This document shows, one piece after another, positions 1 to 7,513 of a stretch of DNA of 64,000 bases; position 1 is the stretch's first letter; each line of letters opens with the position of its first letter. The stretch covers positions 124,001 to 188,000 of the forward strand of contig CAKUJD010000004.1 of NCBI GenBank assembly GCA_934661195.1. The letters are read 5' to 3'. Under the pieces are notes generated by a model that saw only the letters and a program-made list of their open reading frames with translations, was not told the DNA's origin and did no database searches. This stretch comes from an uncultured Muribaculaceae bacterium (GTDB lineage Bacteria > Bacteroidota > Bacteroidia > Bacteroidales > Muribaculaceae). A program made the position numbers and the translations under genes.

Positions 1-1
1 G

Positions 2-2911
2 TTTCTCACGCTGCTTGTGTCGTTTGCGCTGATAGTGCTCATCCTCTACGGACTTGAGCCTGGCTTTGTGGAGCTTGCAGGCTACTTCGAGCTGCTGTTT
101 GTCAACACGCTCGGCCTGCCGTTCAACACAGGTATGCTGTGCTATGCTGTGCTGCTTGTGGCCACACTTGTGTGGTGCCTTTACGAGCTTTACAGCGGCA
201 AGAGCGAGATGCGCATGCGCCTGTCGTTCCTGCTGGGCGTGCTGCTTTCAGGCATTCCGTTCATTGGCGAGAGCATGCTCATTCCAGTGGTGATAATGCT
301 GGCGCTGGCATGGTATCTGTTCAAGCGCCTCAAGAAGGTGCCAGTGCGCATTTTTGCCAACGCCACCCTGTGCATCCTCACCATATTCATCGGCTTCTCG
401 TCGTATGCCCTGGTGCTGATTCGCAGCGACGCCAACACGCCACTCGACGAAAACTCGCCCAACAGCCCCTTTGCCCTGGCCAGCTATCTGAGCCGCGACC
501 AGTATGGCAAGAGCCCGCTGCTCTATGGACAGACGTTTAACAGCGACATTGTGTATCAGGCACAGAGCGACGGCACTATGAAGCCCATGGTGAAGGAGGG
601 ACGCACACTGTATGCGCGCGAGGTGAAGACCTCGCCCGATCAGCCCGACCGCTATGTGGTGACTGGCAAGGTGCAGGACTATGTGTACAGCCCCGAGCAG
701 AACATGCTGTTCCCGCGCATCTATGACCCGGGCCACGAGAGCGAATACCGCCAGTGGCTTAACCTGCACGGCACCACCGTGGAGGCCACAACCAAGGTCG
801 ATGCCGACGGCAATCCCATCGAGCATCAACAGAAAATCAAGCCCACGATTGCCGAAAACCTCCGCTGGTTCATCGACTATCAGCTCAATTATATGTATTG
901 GCGCTACTTTATGTGGAACTTCGCCGGACGCCAGAACGACATTCAGGGTATGGGCGAGATTACCCAAGGCAACTGGATTACTGGTATTCCGGTAATCGAC
1001 AACCTGCGCCTGGGCGACCAGAGCCTGATGCCTGCCGACCTCACCACCGGCAACAAGGGCCACAACGTGTTCTACTGCCTGCCGCTGCTGCTTGGCATCA
1101 TAGGACTGCTGTGGCAGGCCTACCGCAAGGACAAGCGCGGCATCGAGCAGTTCTGGGTGGTGTTCTTCCTCTTCTTCATGACCGGTATTGCCATTGTGCT
1201 TTATCTTAACCAGACTCCGAGCCAGCCGCGTGAGCGCGACTACGCCTATGCGGGTTCGTTCTATGCCTTTGCAATATGGATAGGCATGGGCGTGGCTGGA
1301 ATCTTCCAGATGGTGATGCACTTCCTGAGTGACAAGAAGAAAGCCAAGAAGGAAGCCGACGACACCGAGCTGATTTCCCAGACCGACGGCAAGACCAAAG
1401 CCGTGGCCGCCGTGGCTGCCGTGATTGGCCTGCTGGTGCCCATACAGATGGTGAGCCAGACGTGGGACGACCACGACCGCAGTGGCCGCACACCGGCCCG
1501 CGACTTCGGCATGAACTATCTGTCGAGCGTCGACAAAGACGGCGTGATATTCTGCAACGGCGACAACGACACCTTCCCGCTGTGGTATGCGCAGGAGGTG
1601 GAGGGCTACCGCACCGATGTGCGCGTGGTGAACCTCAGCTACCTGTCAACCGACTGGTACATCCAGCAAATGCGCCGCGCCGCCTATGAGTCGAAGCCGC
1701 TGCCCATGCAGGCAGGGCCCACCACATTTGCCTACGACAGCCGCCAGTATAACTACTTTATCGACCCCGACACCACTGCCGTCCCGGCCCTGAAGAGCCT
1801 TGCCGCCCTCTACGGCCCCGACTACAAGAGCAACCCCTATGGCATGCCCGAGATAAAGTATCCCAACGTGTTTATGCCCGTCGATGCCAACGCCGCCATC
1901 AAGGCCGGAGTGGTGAGCGAGGCCGACCGCCCGATGATTCAGGAGGCCCTCTACACCAACCTGCTCAGTAACGGAGCCGGCGGCATGACGTCGAGTTCGG
2001 TGATGTCGCTCGACATCATCGCCTCGAGCATAGCCCAGGGATGGAAGCGTCCGTGCTACTTTGCAATGACTGTGCCCGACAACTTCTATCTGGGCCTCAC
2101 CCCCTATCTGCGCTGCACAGGCGTGGCCTATGAGGTGACCCCGCTGCTCGACGACAGTGATTCAGGCGACATACCCTGCAACACCGACAAGATGTATGAC
2201 ATAGTGACCACCAAGTTCCGCTGGGGCAGCCTCGACACAGCCAAGCCGGGCAGCCTCTACCTCGACGAGACAATTCGCCGCATGGTCACCACCACCCGCT
2301 CGGCCCTGATGTCGCTGGCAAGCAGCCTGGCCAACGAGGGCGCAATTGCGCTCGACGCCCAGAAGCGCGGCAGCGCCACGTTCCGCGGCAAGCCCATTAA
2401 TGACTTCATAGCCGACCGCCACGCCAAGGCCGTGAAGGTGCTTCAGCTCATGGACCAGAAGATGCCGCAGGCTGCCTGCCCCTATGCAATGTCGATAGGC
2501 CTGCAGGTGGCCAAGATCTACGACTTCATTGGCCACACGTTTGCCGACAAGGCCGCCAGCGCCAAGGCCGTGAAGATGGTTGAGGACGAGGCCATGCGCT
2601 TTGCCACCTATGTGCGCTTCTACCAGTCGCTCGACGGCAGTATGTATGACCGCCTCAACAGCACCGACCAGTATATCGACAAGGGCTACATGCCAGCCAT
2701 CATCCGCACCTATGGCGAGATGAACCCCAACGGCGTCGACGCTCTGCTCAAGCGCCTTGCCGCCACTAGCATGAACGTGCAGCGCACGCTCAGCTTCATG
2801 CACGCCCAGCAGCAGGCTTCGCAGCAGGCCGCCCAAGCGCAGGAGGCAGTTGACACAGCCATGCCTGCCGGCGGCGACACTGCACTCGGCTCGCTGTTTG
2901 GCAACAACTAA
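2..2911 (+). CDS. DUF2723 family membrane protein (5'-truncated by window edge)
   Basis: The reading frame is open to the left edge, so the true start lies outside the window; 969 residues are visible. The N-terminal third is strongly hydrophobic with several membrane spans, followed by a long periplasmic region containing DNTPLDENSP, further spans around residues 355-430, and a soluble C-terminal half with a Gln/Ala-rich tail. The motif around NQTPSQPRERDYAYAGSFYA fits the DUF2723 family (GT117-like), which includes the eukaryotic protein O-mannosyltransferase TMEM260 and is widespread in Bacteroidetes, where a role in protein O-glycosylation or envelope glycan assembly is suspected (family knowledge; function here is inference). 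A terminator follows at 2934. The neighbouring polysaccharide deacetylase fits an envelope theme but is probably a separate transcription unit. Confidence 0.85.
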   Translation, partial: FLTLLVSFALIVLILYGLEPGFVELAGYFELLFVNTLGLPFNTGMLCYAVLLVATLVWCLYELYSGKSEMRMRLSFLLGVLLSGIPFIGESMLIPVVIMLALAWYLFKRLKKVPVRIFANATLCILTIFIGFSSYALVLIRSDANTPLDENSPNSPFALASYLSRDQYGKSPLLYGQTFNSDIVYQAQSDGTMKPMVKEGRTLYAREVKTSPDQPDRYVVTGKVQDYVYSPEQNMLFPRIYDPGHESEYRQWLNLHGTTVEATTKVDADGNPIEHQQKIKPTIAENLRWFIDYQLNYMYWRYFMWNFAGRQNDIQGMGEITQGNWITGIPVIDNLRLGDQSLMPADLTTGNKGHNVFYCLPLLLGIIGLLWQAYRKDKRGIEQFWVVFFLFFMTGIAIVLYLNQTPSQPRERDYAYAGSFYAFAIWIGMGVAGIFQMVMHFLSDKKKAKKEADDTELISQTDGKTKAVAAVAAVIGLLVPIQMVSQTWDDHDRSGRTPARDFGMNYLSSVDKDGVIFCNGDNDTFPLWYAQEVEGYRTDVRVVNLSYLSTDWYIQQMRRAAYESKPLPMQAGPTTFAYDSRQYNYFIDPDTTAVPALKSLAALYGPDYKSNPYGMPEIKYPNVFMPVDANAAIKAGVVSEADRPMIQEALYTNLLSNGAGGMTSSSVMSLDIIASSIAQGWKRPCYFAMTVPDNFYLGLTPYLRCTGVAYEVTPLLDDSDSGDIPCNTDKMYDIVTTKFRWGSLDTAKPGSLYLDETIRRMVTTTRSALMSLASSLANEGAIALDAQKRGSATFRGKPINDFIADRHAKAVKVLQLMDQKMPQAACPYAMSIGLQVAKIYDFIGHTFADKAASAKAVKMVEDEAMRFATYVRFYQSLDGSMYDRLNSTDQYIDKGYMPAIIRTYGEMNPNGVDALLKRLAATSMNVQRTLSFMHAQQQASQQAAQAQEAVDTAMPAGGDTALGSLFGNN

Positions 2912-2933
2912 GGCAACACAATAGAAAATTCAC

Positions 2934-2980
2934 CACAAGGCGGGCAGCAGCAGTGTTGCGCGCCTTGTGTGTTTTTTATT
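2934..2980 (+). terminator. Rho-independent terminator after the DUF2723 gene
   Basis: Arms CACAAGGCG (2934-2942) and CGCCTTGTG (2961-2969) pair perfectly and are followed by TGTTTTTTATT. It lies 22 bases after the stop codon. The next gene starts only about 30 bases further on, so that gene either has a very short promoter region or depends on read-through. Confidence 0.8.
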
Positions 2981-3011
2981 ATCAATTACGATTTTTATTA
3001 AAGCGAATATT

Positions 3012-3626
3012 ATGTTAGTAGAACGTCCGCCGCTGCTCTACCGCATGCTGTTTCCCGAAACGGTGTGGCGCATACACAAGCGCGAGCACACGGTGTATCT
3101 CACATTCGACGACGGCCCCATTCCCGAGGTTACCCCGTGGGTGCTCGACCTGCTCGACCACTACGGCATCAAAGCCACCTTTTTCTGCGTGGGCGAGAAC
3201 GTGCAGCGCAATCCCGGGCTGTTTGCCGAGTTGCGCCGCCGCGGCCACAGTGTGGGCAACCACACCATGAACCACCTGCAGGGCCGCGATGTGACCACCA
3301 AGACCTATCTGCACAATGTGTTCCGCGCCAACGAACTCATCGACACCACCCTGTTCCGCCCGCCTCACGGCCTGCTGCGCTGGGGGCAGTCGAGGGTGCT
3401 GCGCTCGCGCTTCACCATAATCATGTACGACCTGGTGACGCGCGACTACAGCAAGAAGCTCAACGGCGAGCAGGTGCTCAACAACGTGAAGCGCTATGCG
3501 CGCAACGGCTCGATAATCGTGTTCCACGACTCGCTGAAGGCGCAGCGCAACATGCAGTATGCCCTGCCGCGCGCCATAGAGTGGCTCATGGCGCAAGGCT
3601 ATAAGTTCGACAAAATTCCCATGTGA
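3012..3626 (+). CDS. Polysaccharide deacetylase (NodB homology, CE4 family)
   Basis: A 204-residue protein that is essentially one NodB domain. The catalytic motifs are all visible: TFDDGP (about residues 32-37, catalytic and metal Asp), GNHTMNH (metal His pair, about 82-88), LFRPPHG (motif 3) and IIVFHDS near the C terminus (catalytic His). CE4 enzymes remove N-acetyl groups from chitooligosaccharides or peptidoglycan, or O-acetyl groups from xylan; the substrate cannot be read from the sequence. I chose ATG 3012 because upstream in-frame codons are AT-rich leader without domain homology. No signal peptide is evident. The stop overlaps the next gene's start (TGATG), so it is probably co-transcribed with queG. 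Confidence 0.88.
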   Translation: MLVERPPLLYRMLFPETVWRIHKREHTVYLTFDDGPIPEVTPWVLDLLDHYGIKATFFCVGENVQRNPGLFAELRRRGHSVGNHTMNHLQGRDVTTKTYLHNVFRANELIDTTLFRPPHGLLRWGQSRVLRSRFTIIMYDLVTRDYSKKLNGEQVLNNVKRYARNGSIIVFHDSLKAQRNMQYALPRAIEWLMAQGYKFDKIPM

Positions 3627-4567
3627 TGAGCACCACCGCGCCAGCCGCCATGGCACGCGACATCAAGGCCCTTGCAGCCCAACTGGGCTTTGAGGCCTGC
3701 GGATTCGCTTCTGCAGCTCCAGTGAGCGCGGAGGCGCAGGTGCGCTATGCCCGTTGGATAGCGCAGGGGTGTAACGACGAAATGCAGTGGGCCGCCCGCA
3801 ACTGCGATGTGCGCAGCGACCCGCGCCTGCTGGTGGAGGGGGCGCAGACGGTGATTTCGGTGGCTCTCGGCTACTACCAGGCGCTCCGGCAGCCACCCGG
3901 CGCCATGCGCATTGCCATGTATGCCCTCGGGCAGGAAGACTACCACACCGCCGTCAAGCGGCGGCTGTGGGCCATAGCCAAGCTCATTGCCGACCGCACC
4001 GGCTGCCAGTCGCGCTGCTTCGTCGATTCTGCCCCGCTGCGCGAGCGCTACTGGGCTCAGCAGGCCGGCATAGGCTTTGTGGGGCGCAACAATGCGCTCA
4101 TCATTCCCGGCAAGGGGTCATACTTCTTCCTGGGCGAGGTGGTCACCACCCTTGCCCTGCCGCCAGATGAGCCGTGCCGCCTCACTTGCGGCAACTGCGG
4201 CGAGTGCGTGAGCCACTGCCCCACAGGCGCGCTCAGCACACCCGGAGCGGCCGACGCGCGCCGCTGCCTCAGCTGCCTCACCATTGAGCACCGCGGCGAG
4301 CTGCCGCCGTGGGTGGCAGGCTTGATAGGCGACCACGCCTACGGGTGCGACGAGTGCCAGCTGTGCTGCCCGCACAACCGCCGCGCCGTGCAGTGCAGCG
4401 CGCCCGAGCTGCAACCCAGCGACGCCATCATGCGGCTCACCCCGCAGCAGGTGCTGGCCATGACCCCGTCGGACTACCGCCACACCTTTGCCCACAGTGC
4501 CATCAGGCGCGCCCGCCTCGACATGCTGCAGCGCAACTGCCGCCTCGCCACCCCCAAGCAGCAGTAG
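3626..4567 (+). CDS. queG: Epoxyqueuosine reductase QueG
   Basis: QueG performs the last step of queuosine synthesis, reducing epoxyqueuosine to queuosine in tRNA with a cobalamin cofactor and two [4Fe-4S] clusters. The 313-residue product has the N-terminal DUF1730-like region, the conserved stretch with DSAPLRERYWAQQAG (about 135-150), and ferredoxin-type cysteines CGNCGECVSHCP (from Cys188), CLSC, and CDECQLCCP (from Cys241). It is shorter than Bacillus QueG because C-terminal HEAT repeats are missing, as in many Bacteroidetes. ATG 3626 overlaps the stop of the deacetylase by one base; a GTG at 3623 is the alternative start. No clear terminator follows. Confidence 0.93.
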   Translation: MSTTAPAAMARDIKALAAQLGFEACGFASAAPVSAEAQVRYARWIAQGCNDEMQWAARNCDVRSDPRLLVEGAQTVISVALGYYQALRQPPGAMRIAMYALGQEDYHTAVKRRLWAIAKLIADRTGCQSRCFVDSAPLRERYWAQQAGIGFVGRNNALIIPGKGSYFFLGEVVTTLALPPDEPCRLTCGNCGECVSHCPTGALSTPGAADARRCLSCLTIEHRGELPPWVAGLIGDHAYGCDECQLCCPHNRRAVQCSAPELQPSDAIMRLTPQQVLAMTPSDYRHTFAHSAIRRARLDMLQRNCRLATPKQQ

Positions 4568-4609
4568 TAGCGGGGGTGCGTGTAAGTGGAAATAAATTTC
4601 GAGTGTGGA

Positions 4610-4831
4610 TCATTTGTCCGCGCTATTGAGGTCTTTTTGGCAATACAGTTCGAAGAAGTTTCGGTTCAAAATGGTACTGATTCGAATAAGAGTGGATGTG
4701 TCGATGTTCTTCCGCTTGAAAATCTTATACACGTTTGAGCGGTCGCAATATAGTTTACTGGCGAGCCAAGTGGCTCCGCGCTCTTGGCGGCGCAGTTCAG
4801 CCTCAATTTCTTTGCCGATGTTTACATCCAT
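4610..4831 (-). CDS. Small XRE-family helix-turn-helix protein
   Basis: A 73-residue protein starting MDVNIGKEIEAEL (ATG at 4831). The sequence has a helix-turn-helix of Cro/XRE type: GATWLASKLYCDRSNVYKIFKRKNIDT contains the recognition helix (SNVYKIFK), followed by the typical STLIRISTILNRNFFELY. It is almost only the DNA-binding domain. It stands alone in an AT-rich patch, pointing left. A perfect inverted repeat and a promoter-like sequence lie about 300 bases upstream (5117-5149), which suggests autoregulation (inference). A longer reading with 26 extra residues is possible, but the extra part looks unrelated to the fold. Confidence 0.72.
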   Translation of the reverse strand: MDVNIGKEIEAELRRQERGATWLASKLYCDRSNVYKIFKRKNIDTSTLIRISTILNRNFFELYCQKDLNSADK

Positions 4832-5116
4832 GTCGTTTGTTTTTAGTGGCTTATGCAAGCACGTGTTTCCTATTAACAAAGAGAGCGCAGACACAGCCTC
4901 ATATCGCACTCTTAATCAGGCTTCTCGCATTGCCGGGAGGAAGATGTGACACAAAGAACAATGCCCACGCCCTGTGATATATAATTTCCGAAAAATAATA
5001 GACGGATAACTATATAGACATCGGCGTGAACGCTATTCTGTTCAATTTTCCTCCGTTCAAACTTTGCGAGAATTCGATTAAGGGAATTTAGCAGATAACG
5101 CTCGCTATTTATGTAT

Positions 5117-5149
5117 GCGGATTCAATTTTGAATCCGCGTGCAAATATA
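5117..5149 (-). promoter_or_regulatory. Perfect inverted repeat at a predicted transcription start
   Basis: The arm GCGGATTCAA (5117-5126) is repeated in exact inverse at 5129-5138 with a 2-base centre. On the minus strand a -7 element TATATTTG (5149-5142, fitting TAnnTTTG) ends 4 bases before the repeat, which places the expected start of transcription inside the repeat. The nearest TTTG lies 16 bases upstream of the -7 box, shorter than usual. An operator for the downstream XRE regulator is a reasonable inference. Confidence 0.5.
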
Positions 5150-5203
5150 TGCAAAATAATCAACACAAAAAAACGTGTGTTTTTTGTGCCATTTGTTTCC
5201 ACT

Positions 5204-5243
5204 ACGGCAAAAAGCATGAGGGCCACTCTCACGAGCGGCCCTC
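5204..5243 (-). terminator. Terminator of the 5407-7209 gene
   Basis: On the minus strand a GAGGGCC / GGCCCTC hairpin (plus-strand arms 5218-5224 and 5237-5243) is followed by ATGCTTTTTGCC. It lies about 165 bases beyond the stop codon. Confidence 0.6.
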
Positions 5244-5406
5244 AGAATAGATTTTATAAATAAAAGGTGTTTGTAAATTGAATAGATAGTATCTAAGGCT
5301 TGTGACTATCATTAATGCACAAGCCAAGATCTCATTCTGGCAGGCGCTGTCGCAGCGGTGCCATTGAACGGGAATAAAATATTACGCAGTAATAGTCAAT
5401 TATTAA

Positions 5407-7209
5407 TCAGTGTGATATTATTTTCACAACTTGGCGTGTGCCATCGGTGTAGGTGGTCAGTTTCACGTTTACGCCAGGCACGGGGGCGCTGCTCTCAATG
5501 CCGGCCAGGTTGTAGTATTTCACACTGGCCACTGTCTTTGCGACTTCGGCCACGGTGATACCCGTCATTGTGCGGCTGGGCTCGAACGCGTGTGTGTAGC
5601 GGAAGGTGTACACCGACTCATTGCCATTAATAAGGTTGTCGATGCTGAGTATTCTCTTGTTGCCTTCAAACACATACACGTCCACATAATATGTGGCCTT
5701 ATCGCCATTTCCGCAGTCCACTTGCTTGAACTCAAGATCCCTCACAATAGCTGGAATCGCGCTTCCGTCATCATTCACGCGCCACCAGTTGGCGGCAGCC
5801 ATAGCGTTTTTCGAGAGTGTCGCTCCTGGCTTGTAGCCGCTGTCTTTGCCGTTTATGAGGTAATACATTACATTGTTTTTGGCATTGCGCAGATATTCGC
5901 CTTCATCGTCGCGCACCAGCACAATGGCGTTGCATTCCCTGTAGGTGTTGGTGTCGCTCATCACAGTCACGTTTAGGTCGAGTCCGCATTTGCTGTAGTC
6001 AAGTCCGCCGCCTGTGGGGTAGCTGATGCTCACCATGCGGTTGCTAAGAGCGTCGTCAGCATCGGAATTTAGATTGGTGGTCTTGTTTGGCTGTCGGCCA
6101 TAGTAGAACGGCTGCGGAAAATAGCTGTGCTCGTATTGCTGGCACTCTCCATTGGTTGCTATTTCGCTGAAGAAATATTTGCGGAGTCCTGTGTTTGGAT
6201 CGCTGCAGTTCGACTCAAAGAAATTGTCGCTAACGCGAGTAAGCACACCGGCATCGCCGTAGGCATACCACTTTGCATCTGTGTAAGTAATGGTGCCGCT
6301 CGTATGAATGTCTGAACTTGCGTATTTTTCAACAGGGTTTACCGTTTCCATATCGGTTGCGAAAGTTGCGCCTCGAGGCGACATAATCCATATGTCGCCA
6401 AGCAGCGATATTGTATATGTCGTTGAAGCGTAGGATTTGTTAAGCCGTAATTTGCTTCCCTTAACGTTTTTCCAAACCAATGTGTCGCCATCGGTGAAGT
6501 CGGGCTTGCCATAATTGTGTTCGTCTTGACCAGAAGAGGAACGAAAAGAGAGACCATTCACAACTGGCAGATTTTTGAAATTGTCACCCCACGCCTTCAC
6601 CCATTCCAACTCAGCAACACCGTTGTCACTGGTTTTAACTTTGTTAAGCGGCTTAGAGCATGTGATGTGTGCTTTATATGTGTTCATTACGAGATTTTTT
6701 AGGCCGCTTCTTGCTATTGTGTAGTTGCTGGCCTCGCTGTCCGACATGCTGCTTGTGTTGCCGGCTGCGGCCTTGTCGAGGTAAATCACTTCGTATTGCC
6801 ACAGATATGAACTCATTCTTTGTGAGAAGCAGGCTTTGCTCTCATAGAATCCTTGGGCTATGTCGCTGTCCGAAGCTCTTGTGAATGAGTTAAAAGTCTC
6901 CTTGCTTACAAGTGTGCTTAGATAATATGTATTACTGCCGCTTTCATTTGTGAATTTGAGTCTTACGAATGGGATTTTGCCTTCGGCAATCTGCTGCTTG
7001 TCGAAATGCAGGATAAATTTGTTGCCGTAGAATCCTCCAATCACCGAGTCGTTAATTTGCCGTGTAACATTGCTTGCCTCGCATTCTGTTTGGGGCTCAC
7101 TGCTTTCAGCTTGCCCGGCAGTGGTGTTTGCCTTGCATGGCGATGCGGCCCAGGAGCAAAAATTGCAGTAGATGGCAGCCAGTGTAAGTAGTCCAATAGC
7201 TTTTTTCAT
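5407..7209 (-). CDS. Secreted protein of unknown function with T9SS-like C-terminal tail
   Basis: 600 residues. A signal peptide is clear (MKKAIGLLTLAAIYCNFCSWA). No known catalytic domain is recognised. The body is rich in Asn, Thr and Tyr with beta-strand character and several Cys. The C terminus (YYNLAGIESSAPVPGVNV...TDGTRQVVKII) matches the short Bacteroidales tail in which a Tyr-Asn-Leu-x-Gly strand is followed by a Gly-Val-Asn strand and a final Lys-Val-Ile; these tails are often annotated as T9SS type A sorting domains. Base composition is visibly more AT-rich than that of the neighbouring queG and GH31 genes, and it shares that trait with the XRE gene to its left, so lateral gain is possible. 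It stands alone with its own promoter and terminator. Confidence 0.75.
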   Translation of the reverse strand: MKKAIGLLTLAAIYCNFCSWAASPCKANTTAGQAESSEPQTECEASNVTRQINDSVIGGFYGNKFILHFDKQQIAEGKIPFVRLKFTNESGSNTYYLSTLVSKETFNSFTRASDSDIAQGFYESKACFSQRMSSYLWQYEVIYLDKAAAGNTSSMSDSEASNYTIARSGLKNLVMNTYKAHITCSKPLNKVKTSDNGVAELEWVKAWGDNFKNLPVVNGLSFRSSSGQDEHNYGKPDFTDGDTLVWKNVKGSKLRLNKSYASTTYTISLLGDIWIMSPRGATFATDMETVNPVEKYASSDIHTSGTITYTDAKWYAYGDAGVLTRVSDNFFESNCSDPNTGLRKYFFSEIATNGECQQYEHSYFPQPFYYGRQPNKTTNLNSDADDALSNRMVSISYPTGGGLDYSKCGLDLNVTVMSDTNTYRECNAIVLVRDDEGEYLRNAKNNVMYYLINGKDSGYKPGATLSKNAMAAANWWRVNDDGSAIPAIVRDLEFKQVDCGNGDKATYYVDVYVFEGNKRILSIDNLINGNESVYTFRYTHAFEPSRTMTGITVAEVAKTVASVKYYNLAGIESSAPVPGVNVKLTTYTDGTRQVVKIISH

Positions 7210-7513
7210 TCTGATCGTAATTAGTAAGTTGAAAAAATAATGTTGTTTTATTCGTAACTATTTGTGCATTAGGCATAGATATGCCTCTTAAATAAGCTTG
7301 TGCCAAAAGTGGTGCAAAGGTAAAATCGAGCTGCAATAAACACAATTGATGGCCGTTGCTATTGACGCCACGCATTTGTGGCAGTTTCGGCCACGCTTGT
7401 GTTTGCCTAAAAAAACGAGGTGGTTTGCGGTGCGGTTTGGCGGATTTTAGTTAGCTTTGTGATGCGAATTATGGCGTTAGACTAAATCAAGAATAATCAT
7501 AAACCACATAACA
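7210..7513. other. Divergent intergenic region between the secreted protein and GH31
   Basis: 304 bases. It holds the minus-strand promoter at 7315-7345, a small hairpin AGGCATA/TATGCCT at 7271-7286 in that gene's leader, and a plus-strand -7-like TAGCTTTG at 7452-7459 for GH31, whose best TTTG partner is 24 bases upstream (7424-7427), longer than ideal. Confidence 0.5.
7315..7345 (-). promoter_or_regulatory. Bacteroidetes-type promoter for the 5407-7209 gene
   Basis: On the minus strand TACCTTTG (7322-7315) matches the -7 consensus TAnnTTTG, with TTG 20 bases upstream (7345-7343). The predicted start near 7308 gives a leader of about 100 bases. Confidence 0.5.

Larger units (their letters stand above)
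4832..5406. other. AT-rich intergenic region upstream of the XRE gene
   Basis: This 575-base stretch holds no convincing gene. It contains the promoter-like element and palindrome for the XRE gene (5117-5149), an A/T-rich imperfect hairpin near 5165-5188, and the terminator of the secreted-protein gene to its right (5204-5243). A 106-codon open frame on the minus strand (4912-5232) runs through these signals and is not believed. Confidence 0.6.

Noticed and set aside
4912..5232. A 106-codon open frame on the minus strand
   Set aside because: It runs across the predicted promoter, the palindrome and the terminator hairpin, has no recognisable domain and an odd hydrophobic start.
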